Part shown: positions 1 to 6,700 of the stretch, one piece after another
Layout: each line of letters opens with the position of its first letter
Numbering within the stretch: the first letter of the stretch is position 1
From: Candidatus Woesearchaeota archaeon
GTDB taxonomy: Archaea > Nanobdellota > Nanobdellia > Woesearchaeales > GW2011-AR4
Direction of reading: 5' to 3'
NCBI GenBank assembly: GCA_019323655.1
Contig: JAHWGX010000033.1
Span: 1 to 19,238, forward strand
DNA length: 19,238 nt
Position numbers and translations under genes: made by a program
The notes under the pieces: model-generated
What the model was told of the DNA's origin: nothing
Seen by the model: only the letters and a program-made list of their open reading frames with translations
Databases searched by the model: none

Positions 1-32
1 AATATTTATATTCTATATAGAAAATAAATATT
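1..32. repeat. Near-perfect 32-bp inverted repeat at window edge
   Basis: Positions 1-15 and 18-32 are reverse complements at 14 of 15 positions around a 2-base centre; the core at 11-22 is a perfect palindrome. It is all A/T except one C and one G. It could be a bidirectional terminator for a gene lying before the window, or simply AT-rich chance. The upstream side is cut off, so its full extent is unknown. Confidence 0.45.
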
Positions 33-143
33 AAATAAAAAAAACAACTCACACCACCACTACACATTCCATAAGAAACACACCACTCTGTGTTGTTATA
101 TTAGTAAGCTTTTTGTTATTTTATAGTAATAAAAATAGTAACC
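33..143. promoter_or_regulatory. trmB upstream region with short direct repeats
   Basis: No gene is visible here. TTGTTAT occurs at 93-99 and 113-119, and TAGTAA at 102-107, 124-129 and 136-141. The first two repeat pairs follow the same order about 20-22 bp apart, and the last TAGTAA ends just before the TATA box. The roughly two-turn and one-turn spacing on one DNA face suggests regulator binding, possibly TrmB autoregulation, which is inference. The C-rich stretch at 45-90 holds nothing I recognise. Confidence 0.35.
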
Positions 144-153
144 TTTAAATATA
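144..153 (+). promoter_or_regulatory. TATA box of the TrmB-type regulator
   Basis: TTTAAATATA is centred about 28 bp upstream of the ATG at 177. This places the predicted transcription start at or next to the start codon. No Shine-Dalgarno sequence is present, which fits a leaderless mRNA. Confidence 0.6.
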
Positions 154-176
154 CATAACTAATACCTTGATGTAAT

Positions 177-869
177 ATGGAAAGCGACACAGAAACTATA
201 AAGAAAACAAAACTATTTGGTCTAAATACCTACGAAGCCAAGATTTGGACAGCTTTACTAAGCCGCGGTGTTTCAACAGCAGGAGAGCTTTCTGACATAG
301 CAAATGTCCCAAGAAGCAGAAGCTATGATGTTCTTGAAAGTTTGGAAAAAAAGGGCTTTGTGGTTATGAAGCTTGGCAAGCCGATAAAATACCTTGCAGT
401 TCCTCCAAAAAATGTTCTGGAAAACACCAAAAAACAAATAGAAAAAAACACCAAAAAAAATCTATTGGAAATCCAAAATAAAAGTTTCAACGATCTTATA
501 AACAACTTCCAAAAAATACACGAAAAAAATATAAACCAAATCAAAAACCTAGTGGCTGTCTTAAGGGGGAGAAAAAATATCTACAAACACCTTAACTTTC
601 TGTTTAAGAATGCTAAGAAGGATATAGTGCTTTCTGGAGAGCCCCAGCCAAAAGAGCATTTAGAGGTAACAGACAAACCCAACGACAATGCAAAAATCAC
701 AATAAAAAATCCTGGCAACGGCCCAAGAATGTGTCTGGTGGGTGAAGATGACACAATCATATTCCCAATGAGAATGGAAGATGTTCATCCTGACTATGAT
801 TTAAGTGTCTGGATTAAAGATAAATACACCACAAAATTCCTAAAACAGCTGTTGTTATCGTCTTCTTGA
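177..869 (+). CDS. TrmB-family transcriptional regulator (short form)
   Basis: Predicted DNA-binding regulator of 230 residues. Residues about 10-75 form a TrmB-type winged helix: LNTYEAKIW opens the domain, IANVPRSRSYDVLESLEKKG is the recognition region, and a wing follows. Residues about 80-130 are Lys/Asn-rich and predicted helical, probably a dimerisation coil. The C-terminal part (about 131-230) resembles the start of the TrmB effector domain. Classical sugar-sensing TrmB proteins are about 340 residues and have an extra sugar-binding domain that is missing here, so the ligand is unknown. The gene has its own TATA box with repeats upstream and no operon partner. Family assignment is confident; targets are not known. 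Confidence 0.85.
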   Translation: MESDTETIKKTKLFGLNTYEAKIWTALLSRGVSTAGELSDIANVPRSRSYDVLESLEKKGFVVMKLGKPIKYLAVPPKNVLENTKKQIEKNTKKNLLEIQNKSFNDLINNFQKIHEKNINQIKNLVAVLRGRKNIYKHLNFLFKNAKKDIVLSGEPQPKEHLEVTDKPNDNAKITIKNPGNGPRMCLVGEDDTIIFPMRMEDVHPDYDLSVWIKDKYTTKFLKQLLLSSS

Positions 870-872
870 TTA

Positions 873-886
873 AACTTTTAAAAGTT
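873..886. repeat. Perfect 14-bp palindrome between trmB-like gene and small membrane gene
   Basis: AACTTTTAAAAGTT is fully self-complementary. It lies 4 bp after the TrmB-type stop codon and directly upstream of the BRE/TATA region (891-907) of the next gene. It could be an operator for the next promoter or part of the trmB transcript end. Its position against the BRE favours an operator, but this is inference. Confidence 0.4.
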
Positions 887-890
887 AATA

Positions 891-907
891 CGAAAAGTTT
901 TTATATA
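891..907 (+). promoter_or_regulatory. BRE/TATA promoter of small membrane protein gene
   Basis: A purine-rich BRE-like CGAAAAG (891-897) is followed by TTTTTATATA (898-907). The expected transcription start is near 930. That gives a leader of about 25 nt, in keeping with the strong Shine-Dalgarno sequence of this gene. Confidence 0.6.
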
Positions 908-942
908 ACAGTCTTTTAAGGCAAACAGTACACAACCAAAAA

Positions 943-948
943 GAGGTG
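943..948 (+). promoter_or_regulatory. Shine-Dalgarno GAGGTG that sets a TTG start at 955
   Basis: GAGGTG matches the complement of the archaeal 16S 3' end and sits 6 nt before the TTG at 955. A GTG at 946 lies inside this site and is therefore an unlikely start. It is one of the few clear Shine-Dalgarno sites in a window dominated by leaderless genes. Confidence 0.65.
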
Positions 949-954
949 GTTCAA

Positions 955-1143
955 TTGCCTTTGACTATCCAGGAAATTACCTTGGCCATAATTGTAGGGA
1001 CTTTAGGAGCCATAATATACTCACTAAGGGTTCTTGTCCTTATGGAGAGAAGAGTTGCGAGAATAGAGATGCACATAGAAAGGGTTGTTAACAAGATAAT
1101 GAAGGAAGAGGTCAAGATTGAAAAATCTTTAAAGAAGAAATAA
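955..1143 (+). CDS. Small single-pass membrane protein, function unknown
   Basis: 62 residues from the TTG start chosen by the Shine-Dalgarno site. Residues about 5-25 (QEITLAIIVGTLGAIIYSLR) form one predicted transmembrane helix. The remainder is a charged amphipathic helix with RRVARIEMHIERVV and a Lys-rich tail (SLKKK), probably cytoplasmic by the positive-inside rule. I do not recognise the family. The long helix after the membrane anchor could oligomerise or tether a partner. The gene has its own promoter, with a palindrome upstream that could link it to the neighbouring TrmB regulator. It ends 3 bp before the convergent hjc. Confidence 0.7.
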   Translation: MPLTIQEITLAIIVGTLGAIIYSLRVLVLMERRVARIEMHIERVVNKIMKEEVKIEKSLKKK

Positions 1144-1146
1144 GAT

Positions 1147-1539
1147 TTATTTTGATATCATCTCCTCAAACAATAGCCCTTTGCTTTTAGCAGTATCAAC
1201 ATCAACAACAAAACTTTTGCCTGTCTTGGTTGTGTCTTCTAAGGAGATAAAATACCAATCATGGCCTTTAAACTTCACAGCAACCCAAGGTTCAGCGCCG
1301 AAAACATTGGCAAACTTTCTCAATTGCTCCGCATCCTCATTGGGCAAATATTTGCTTTTTCCTATGCAGGTTTTGCATTCAATTGCCAGCATCCTTAATT
1401 TGTTTGATGCCAGAATATCAGCAGAGGGGTATCTCATAGAGCCGCTGCCGGCAACCCTCACCGCAGACCAGGAGCCGGTGCTCCAAAATTTATGCAAAAG
1501 GTCCCTCTCTGCATTGATTCCCTTGCTTTTATGAGACAT
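1147..1539 (-). CDS. hjc: Archaeal Holliday junction resolvase Hjc
   Basis: Homodimeric structure-specific endonuclease that cuts four-way junctions in recombination and fork repair. The 130 residues match the usual Hjc length. The nuclease core is clear: E11 in KGINAERDLL, the basic/glycine segment RVAGSGS (28-34), D41 in SADIL, and E54-C-K56 in AIECKT. These are the acidic and lysine residues of the PD-(D/E)XK active site. A TATA-like GTTTATTTAG about 27 bp upstream of the ATG implies a leaderless transcript separate from RNase Z, whose gene ends 56 bp upstream on the same strand. Assignment is confident. Confidence 0.93.
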   Translation of the reverse strand: MSHKSKGINAERDLLHKFWSTGSWSAVRVAGSGSMRYPSADILASNKLRMLAIECKTCIGKSKYLPNEDAEQLRKFANVFGAEPWVAVKFKGHDWYFISLEDTTKTGKSFVVDVDTAKSKGLLFEEMISK

Positions 1540-1560
1540 GTTAAAAATCCGCCTGGAAAT

Positions 1561-1570
1561 CTAAATAAAC
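1561..1570 (-). promoter_or_regulatory. TATA box of hjc
   Basis: On the minus strand this reads GTTTATTTAG, centred about 27 bp upstream of the hjc ATG at 1539. No Shine-Dalgarno site follows, so the transcript is probably leaderless. Confidence 0.5.
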
Positions 1571-1595
1571 AATATTCTTTTTGTTATCTTGTGTT

Positions 1596-2486
1596 TCATA
1601 AATTAAGTTTCATAAAATCTTTCCCGCATAGAACATTATCAAAATAATTCCTTGCGTCCTCTTCAAGCTCATGCGAGTCTTTGTACCTCGCGCTGAAGTG
1701 TGTCAAAACAAGTTTCTTAGTATTGCTTCTGTTTGCCAGCTCAGCAGCCTGTTTTGCCGTCATATGCCCGTATTCAAGCCCTTTATCCTCCAGTTCAGAG
1801 GAATATGTAGCTTCGCATACAAGCAAATCAGAATTTTCAGCCAGTTTATCGGCGCCTTTGCAGGGAACAGTGTCGCTTATAACAGTCACTTTTTTTCCTT
1901 TCAAGACATACGTAGCTTTGCCTGCGCTTATTTTCTTCCCTTTCCATATAATGCTTTTGCCATCCTGCAATTTGCCCAATAAGGGCCCTTCCGGAACACC
2001 AAACTTTTTTATTGAGTTTAGATTTATTTTTCTTTTGTCTTTTTCCCTTATGCTGTACCCTAAAGTTTTTATGTTGTGCTCTAATGGCTCGGCTTCTAAA
2101 ATAAGGTCATCACTCTCAAAGAATTTCCCGCATTTAACATCATAAATCTTTAGGTCTATCCTCCTGTCAAATATGAAAGCTTCAAACATTTTTTTCATAA
2201 ATCTTCTTGTTCCTGCAGGGCCGTAAATCTGTAGTGTTTTTTCATAGCCAGCGGAACTCATGCTTTGTATCAGGCCTGGCAGCCCCAAAACATGGTCCCC
2301 ATGCCAATGGCTTATAAGAATTTTTGTGATTTTGGTCAACTTAACTCCACCAATCTTCAGCTGCCTTTGCGTTCCTTCCCCGCAATCAATAAGAATCCCC
2401 TCAGAGCCGTAGCTAATCAAGATGCTTGGCTGGTTCCTTTCCTTTGTGGGCACCATTGAAGAAGTGCCTAAAAACAGTATTTCCAT
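1596..2486 (-). CDS. rnz: RNase Z (tRNA 3' processing endonuclease)
   Basis: Zinc metallo-beta-lactamase nuclease that removes 3' trailers from tRNA precursors. From the ATG at 2486 it has 296 residues, the usual length of the short-form enzyme. The signature SHWHGDH lies at residues 59-65 (H60, H62, D64, H65). Further ligands are expected in EPLEHN, VISDT and LTHFSARY. The exosite-like insertion around residues 150-190 is present. An upstream GTG at 2501 would add five residues, but the ATG sits 26 bp from a TATA box and gives the usual MEILFLGTS start, so I prefer it. Assignment is confident. Confidence 0.93.
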   Translation of the reverse strand: MEILFLGTSSMVPTKERNQPSILISYGSEGILIDCGEGTQRQLKIGGVKLTKITKILISHWHGDHVLGLPGLIQSMSSAGYEKTLQIYGPAGTRRFMKKMFEAFIFDRRIDLKIYDVKCGKFFESDDLILEAEPLEHNIKTLGYSIREKDKRKINLNSIKKFGVPEGPLLGKLQDGKSIIWKGKKISAGKATYVLKGKKVTVISDTVPCKGADKLAENSDLLVCEATYSSELEDKGLEYGHMTAKQAAELANRSNTKKLVLTHFSARYKDSHELEEDARNYFDNVLCGKDFMKLNL

Positions 2487-2506
2487 TTTAATAAGTAACA
2501 CTAAAC

Positions 2507-2517
2507 CTATTATAATT
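2507..2517 (-). promoter_or_regulatory. TATA box of RNase Z
   Basis: On the minus strand AATTATAATAG is centred about 26 bp upstream of the ATG at 2486. This supports that start and a leaderless transcript. Confidence 0.5.
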
Positions 2518-2593
2518 CTTTTTGTTTATTGAGGCTGAGAGTTTTATAACCTTTTTGGTCTTAAAGTTATGTGCTAACCCAAAAACAATAACA

Positions 2594-2601
2594 TTTTTAA
2601 G
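2594..2601 (+). promoter_or_regulatory. Probable TATA box of endA
   Basis: TTTTTAAG is centred about 30 bp upstream of the endA ATG at 2628. It would give a leader of only a few bases. The rest of 2518-2593 shows nothing recognisable. Confidence 0.4.
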
Positions 2602-2627
2602 CAAAACCGAACACCTTCAAACTAAAA

Positions 2628-3182
2628 ATGAAGAAGGCCAAGGAAACCAAAGAAAAAGAGCAAATAAGGGCTGAAATAATCAGCGGCAAGGTGTTAACTG
2701 AAAGCTCTGATGCGTCAAGAGAGTTATACAACCAAAGCAGATACGGGACTTTGCTTGACAACGGCAAGTTGCAGTTGTCTCTTATAGAGGCGCTTTATCT
2801 TATGGAAAAGAACACTATAACCATATACAAAACCAAACACAAAGAGATGAATTTGGATGAGTTCTCCAAAAAAGCAAAAAAACTAGAGCCTAATTTTTGG
2901 GTTAGGTTTTGCGTCTATAAAGACATAAGGAACCGGGGTTATATAATAAAAACAGCATTGAAGTTCGGGGCAGACTTCAGGGTTTATGACCGCGGCGTCA
3001 AGCCCGGCGAGGACCACGCAAAATGGATTGTTTATCCGGTTTATGAGGGGTCTACATTAACCTGGTACGAATTCGCGGCCAAGAACAGGGTTGCACATTC
3101 AACAAGAAAACGCTTGCTGATTGCAGTAGTTGATGACGAAAACAGCGTTTCTTACTGGGAGGTCAGGTGGGTAAGGCCCTGA
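2628..3182 (+). CDS. endA: tRNA-splicing endonuclease, homotetramer type
   Basis: Cuts introns from tRNA (and often rRNA) precursors at bulge-helix-bulge motifs. The 184 residues match the single-domain alpha4 class such as the Methanocaldococcus enzyme. The C-terminal catalytic fold carries the known triad: Y120 in DFRVYDRG, H130 in GEDHAKWIV and K161 in STRKRLLIAVVD. The ending EVRWVRP is typical of the beta-strand used in dimer contacts. The N-terminal 20 residues are Lys/Glu-rich. A TATA-like box lies about 30 bp upstream. Its presence implies intron-containing tRNAs elsewhere in the genome; none is visible in this window. Confidence 0.93.
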   Translation: MKKAKETKEKEQIRAEIISGKVLTESSDASRELYNQSRYGTLLDNGKLQLSLIEALYLMEKNTITIYKTKHKEMNLDEFSKKAKKLEPNFWVRFCVYKDIRNRGYIIKTALKFGADFRVYDRGVKPGEDHAKWIVYPVYEGSTLTWYEFAAKNRVAHSTRKRLLIAVVDDENSVSYWEVRWVRP

Positions 3183-3188
3183 CACAAA

Positions 3189-3198
3189 AAATATATAA
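3189..3198 (+). promoter_or_regulatory. TATA box of the wHTH-FEN1-Trm5 operon
   Basis: AAATATATAA is centred about 28 bp upstream of the ATG at 3223. It is the only clear promoter before the three tightly packed genes that follow, so all three are probably co-transcribed from it. Confidence 0.6.
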
Positions 3199-3222
3199 AA
3201 AATCACTTCTTTCTTTGCTCTT

Positions 3223-4083
3223 ATGGATATCAATGAGAGAATTCTGGCTATTGTCCGGGAAAAAGGCCCTGTTTTGCCTGTCAGGGTGTCAAAGGAAATC
3301 AACGAAAGTATAATAATGGCTTCCGCAAGGCTCTCAGAACTGCTGTCAAGAAAGCAGATAAAAATATCAAGCCTTAAGGTCGGCGGTTCTCCGTTGTACT
3401 ATTCTCCTGGGCATGAGCACAAACTTCAGGATTTTGTAGACAACCTCCATGAAAAGGAGAAAAAAGCATACCACTTGCTGAAGCAAAGCAAAATCTTAAA
3501 AGACTCTGATCAAGACCCGGTTGTAAGAGTTGCTCTGAGGGGAATAAAAGACTTCGCAGTGCCTTTGCAGGTTAATTATGAGAACAAAGCAGAGATTTTC
3601 TGGAAATGGTACCTGACTGACAGCAAAGAAGCGGAATTGCTGATAAGAGAAATACTGACAGCAAAAGAAAAAATCACCCCGGAAAAACTACCGGAAAAGC
3701 CAGAAGAAGAAAGAAAAGAGCCGATAGAGCTGAAAAAAGACACAACAAAAAAATTTAGGAGCACTATAGATAAAGATACCTTTTTGAAAGAAGTCAATAA
3801 CTTCTTTGGCAAAAACAAAATTAATATCATTGAAACCTACAACACAAAAAAGGCATCAGAAATTGATTTTGTAATCGGGCTCCACACATCTATAGGCACT
3901 GTAAAATATTTTTGCAAATCAAAAAACAAGAAAAAAATAAATGATTCAGACATTAGCACCGCCATCTTGCAGGCGCAGTCAAAAAATCTTCCCCTCCTTC
4001 TGCTGGCTAACGGGGAATTGACAAAAAAAGCAAATGAACTGATTAATCAGGAATTTAAAAACATAACCTTTAGAAAAATATAA
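3223..4083 (+). CDS. Winged-helix protein with degenerate PD-(D/E)XK-like C-terminal domain
   Basis: 286 residues in two parts. Residues 1-70 look like a winged helix (VSKEINESIIMASARLSELL as the helix pair, then a wing ending GGSPLYYSPG). Residues about 150-180 are a charged linker. Residues about 183-286 resemble an Mrr/restriction-endonuclease-like fold: a helix with NNFFGKN, a strand with SEIDFVIGL (D215), a second strand VKYFCKSK and the helix STAILQAQ. In an active nuclease the second strand would carry ExK; here the matching position is not acidic, so catalysis is doubtful. The fold is inferred by pattern only. It is the first gene of the operon with FEN1 (1-bp gap), which suggests a DNA-associated role. 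Function unknown. Confidence 0.6.
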   Translation: MDINERILAIVREKGPVLPVRVSKEINESIIMASARLSELLSRKQIKISSLKVGGSPLYYSPGHEHKLQDFVDNLHEKEKKAYHLLKQSKILKDSDQDPVVRVALRGIKDFAVPLQVNYENKAEIFWKWYLTDSKEAELLIREILTAKEKITPEKLPEKPEEERKEPIELKKDTTKKFRSTIDKDTFLKEVNNFFGKNKINIIETYNTKKASEIDFVIGLHTSIGTVKYFCKSKNKKKINDSDISTAILQAQSKNLPLLLLANGELTKKANELINQEFKNITFRKI

Positions 4084-4084
4084 A

Positions 4085-5116
4085 ATGGGAGTAGCATTCA
4101 AAGACCTAATAAAACCAAAAGAAATAGATTTAGGATTTTTGAAAAATAAAATTATAGCCATTGACACATACAACATTCTTTACCAATTCCTGGCTACAAT
4201 AAGGGGGATAGACGGAACTCTGCTCGCAGACTCAAAAGGAAACATAACATCACACTTAGTTGGCTTATTCTCAAGAACCACAAGTTTAATGCAAAAAGGA
4301 ATCAAGCCAGTTTTTGTATTTGATGGAAAGCCTCCGGAATTAAAGCAAAAAGTGCATGAGCAAAGGAACAAATTAAAATCAGAGGCAGAAAAGAAATTTT
4401 TGGAAGCTAAGAAAAAAGAGGATAGGGAGGAAATGAAAAAATATGCTCCCAGAACCTCAAGGCTGAGCAAAGAGATGGTGGAAGAGGCAAAAAAAGTTGT
4501 TTCCCTGTTAGGGCTTCCGATTGTGCAGGCGCCTTCGGAAGGAGAAGCCCAGGCAGCTTATATGGTAAAGGAAAATAAGGGTTTTGCAGTCGGAAGCCAG
4601 GATTTTGATTCCTTGCTTTATGGTGCAACAAACTTGGTCAGGAATTTGTCTATATCCGGCAAAAGGAAAAAAGGAAGAGCAATAGGATATGAAAATGTTA
4701 ATATAGAGCTAATAGGCCTGCCAGAAAATCTGAATAGTCTGGGCATAGATATTAATCAGCTTATAGCGCTTGCAATGGTTATAGGAACCGATTATAATCC
4801 TGGAGGAATCAAGGGTGTTGGCCCAAAAAACGCATTAAAGCTTGTTAAGCAGCACAAAACAGATTTTGACTCTCTGTTTAAGGAAGCAAGATGGGAGGAT
4901 TTTTTTGATTTTCCGTGGACCGAAGTTTATTACCTAATCAAAAAAATGCCGGTTACAAGCGATTATAAACTAGATTGGGGGGAAGTAAATGGTGAGGAGC
5001 TGTGTAGGCTTCTGGTAGAGCAGCACGACTTCTCAGAGCAGCGCGTAAAAACCGCCCTGGAAAAACTTAACAAAACCACAGCAGAAAAACAGCAAAAATC
5101 ATTGGGAGACTTCTGA
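4085..5116 (+). CDS. fen: Flap endonuclease 1
   Basis: Structure-specific 5' nuclease that removes flaps during Okazaki fragment maturation and long-patch base excision repair. It has 343 residues, normal for archaeal FEN1. The mature N-terminus MGV is kept. The acidic metal site is complete: D27, D80 (VFDGKPP), E152 and E154 (PSEGEAQAAY), D173 and D175 (SQDFDSLLYG), and D236 (GTDYN), followed by the helix-two-turn-helix segment GIKGVGPKNAL. The C-terminus QKSLGDF is a plausible PCNA-binding (PIP-type) motif. It starts 1 bp after the upstream stop and its own stop directly abuts the next ATG, so all three genes are probably translated from one message. Confidence 0.95.
   Translation: MGVAFKDLIKPKEIDLGFLKNKIIAIDTYNILYQFLATIRGIDGTLLADSKGNITSHLVGLFSRTTSLMQKGIKPVFVFDGKPPELKQKVHEQRNKLKSEAEKKFLEAKKKEDREEMKKYAPRTSRLSKEMVEEAKKVVSLLGLPIVQAPSEGEAQAAYMVKENKGFAVGSQDFDSLLYGATNLVRNLSISGKRKKGRAIGYENVNIELIGLPENLNSLGIDINQLIALAMVIGTDYNPGGIKGVGPKNALKLVKQHKTDFDSLFKEARWEDFFDFPWTEVYYLIKKMPVTSDYKLDWGEVNGEELCRLLVEQHDFSEQRVKTALEKLNKTTAEKQQKSLGDF
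5105..5108 (+). promoter_or_regulatory. Shine-Dalgarno GGAG inside the end of fen
   Basis: GGAG sits 8 nt before the ATG at 5117, inside the last codons of FEN1. It supports translation of the Trm5-like gene from the shared transcript. Confidence 0.4.
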
Positions 5117-6682
5117 ATGCCAAAAAAACTAAAGGATTTTCTAGGGAAAAAATTAACAAAAAAAGAATTATCTTTAATACCTTCATCCTACGACATAGTC
5201 GGCTCAATTTTAATATTTTCAGACTTCCCTCGGGAACTGGTTAAAAAAGAAAAATTAATCGGAGAAGCTTTACTGGGGCAGCATAAACAAATAAAATCCG
5301 TATTCAAAAAAACAGAAAGCTATTCAGGAAAATACAGGACACCTAAATTAAAGCTTTTGGCAGGGGAAAACAATAAAGAAACAATATACAAAGAAAACAA
5401 TATAAGGTTAAAATTAAACGTGGAAAAAGTCTATTTTTCCCCCAGATTGAGTGAAGAAAGAAAAAGAATAACCCAACAGGTAAAGGAAAATGAAGATATT
5501 CTTGTTATGTTCTCTGGCTGCGCCCCTTATCCCTGTGTAATCTCAAAAAACACCAGAGCCCGAGAAATTTTTGGGATTGAAACAAATCCTTTGGGCCATA
5601 AGTACGGAATGGAGAACCTTAAGCTAAACAGAATACATAATGTTGTCCTGATAAACGGTGATGTCAGGAAAGTAATGCCCCACTTATTCCATTATCTCAT
5701 AGGTTTAAAGTCATCAGATAAGGAAATCCAGTTGGAAAAAAGGTTAAAGTATCATCCTGTTGTAATGGAACTGCACTTATTTGACGATGACTTATTTGCT
5801 GGAAAGGAAAGGCTGGAAAAAACTATTGGAAAACTAAAGTCCAAGGGCATAAATGTGGTCCTGCACATGCCTTTCTGTTCTGGCGGAAAAAGGTATTCCT
5901 TAGCAAAAAAAGACGCATCAAAAGAGCTTATCATGCTCGGTGCTCTGGGGGAGATGTGCAAAAAACACCATATAAAGGCAATTGTTCATCCCGCGCAGGA
6001 TACCGGGGAAAAAGAAATCAAGAAAATGCTCGTCTCCAATCTTAAAAGGCTGGAAAAATACTATGATTATTTTTATTTTGAAAACTCTTCCAAAGGTATA
6101 TTTTCAAAAACATCAGATATAATCCGGATAGGCAGGAAATCCGGAATGAAAAACATGTGCATAGATACCTGCCACCTTTTTTTGGCTTACAGGGATAATA
6201 ATAAGATAGCCCGCCATATAGCATCGGTAAGGAAAGAATTCAATACTTATTTTCATCTGAACGATTGCGACCTGAAGACCCACTCATGCCAGATAGGCAG
6301 GGGTTATATAGATTTTTCAAAAATTCTTCCGTATGTAAACTTAGGCGTTACAGAAATAACAAGCGCTGACGAAAATAATCCAAGAGAGATGATAAAGAGC
6401 TACCTTGAGTTAGAGCACAGCCTGAAGAAATTCGACAGGATACTAATGCCCCTGCCAAAAGGAGCAGAAAACTTTTTGGGTTTAGCATTAGGCAGCATCA
6501 AGAAAAACGGAATAATACACCTTTACTCCTTTGCTGAAGAAAACAAGTATGAACACATAACTAATTCAATAAAAACGGAATGCAAAAAATCAGAAAAACA
6601 ATGCAAAATTTTAAAGATTACAAAATGCGGGCAGTTTTCTCCGAGGGTCTACAGGATATGTGTGGATTTTAGGGTAAAATAG
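5117..6682 (+). CDS. Trm5-like tRNA methyltransferase with a nested endonuclease IV/xylose isomerase-type TIM barrel
   Basis: 521 residues with a nested architecture. Residues about 18-188 match the N-terminal half of Trm5 (tRNA m1G37 methyltransferase): IPSSYDIVGSILIF, KVYFSPRLSEER, SAM motif MFSGCAPYP (131-139), acidic GIETNP (E155), MENLKLNR and INGDVRKV (D182). Residues about 439-521 resume it with FDRILMPLPKGAENFLGLAL and NGIIHLYSF. Between them, about 190-438, is an AP-endonuclease-2-type TIM barrel with LHMPF (H250), IVHPAQD (H291), YFENSS (E322), CIDTCHLF (D350, H353), YFHLND (H380), GRGYIDF and VTEITS (E413), matching the order of endonuclease IV metal ligands. The D229/H231 pair is not clearly kept. 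Without the insert it is about 270 residues, so the usual Trm5 D1 domain seems absent. Both halves are read in one intact frame. Whether the barrel acts on DNA, sugar or tRNA is unknown. Confidence 0.85.
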   Translation: MPKKLKDFLGKKLTKKELSLIPSSYDIVGSILIFSDFPRELVKKEKLIGEALLGQHKQIKSVFKKTESYSGKYRTPKLKLLAGENNKETIYKENNIRLKLNVEKVYFSPRLSEERKRITQQVKENEDILVMFSGCAPYPCVISKNTRAREIFGIETNPLGHKYGMENLKLNRIHNVVLINGDVRKVMPHLFHYLIGLKSSDKEIQLEKRLKYHPVVMELHLFDDDLFAGKERLEKTIGKLKSKGINVVLHMPFCSGGKRYSLAKKDASKELIMLGALGEMCKKHHIKAIVHPAQDTGEKEIKKMLVSNLKRLEKYYDYFYFENSSKGIFSKTSDIIRIGRKSGMKNMCIDTCHLFLAYRDNNKIARHIASVRKEFNTYFHLNDCDLKTHSCQIGRGYIDFSKILPYVNLGVTEITSADENNPREMIKSYLELEHSLKKFDRILMPLPKGAENFLGLALGSIKKNGIIHLYSFAEENKYEHITNSIKTECKKSEKQCKILKITKCGQFSPRVYRICVDFRVK

Positions 6683-6690
6683 TATCCTGT

Positions 6691-6700
6691 TAGAAAAGAT
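6691..6700 (-). terminator. T-rich terminator after the C/D RNA
   Basis: The minus strand reads ATCTTTTCTA directly after the 3' strand of the terminal stem. It is a short T-rich end signal shortly before the convergent stop at 6682. Confidence 0.35.

Noticed and set aside
1681..2145. Plus-strand open frame of 154 codons
   Set aside because: It is antisense to RNase Z, whose motifs are complete across this stretch.
5117..6682. Assembly chimera as the cause of the Trm5::TIM-barrel fusion
   Set aside because: Both junctions are in frame, the Trm5 halves fit each other exactly, and codon style does not change; a chance chimera would rarely do all three.
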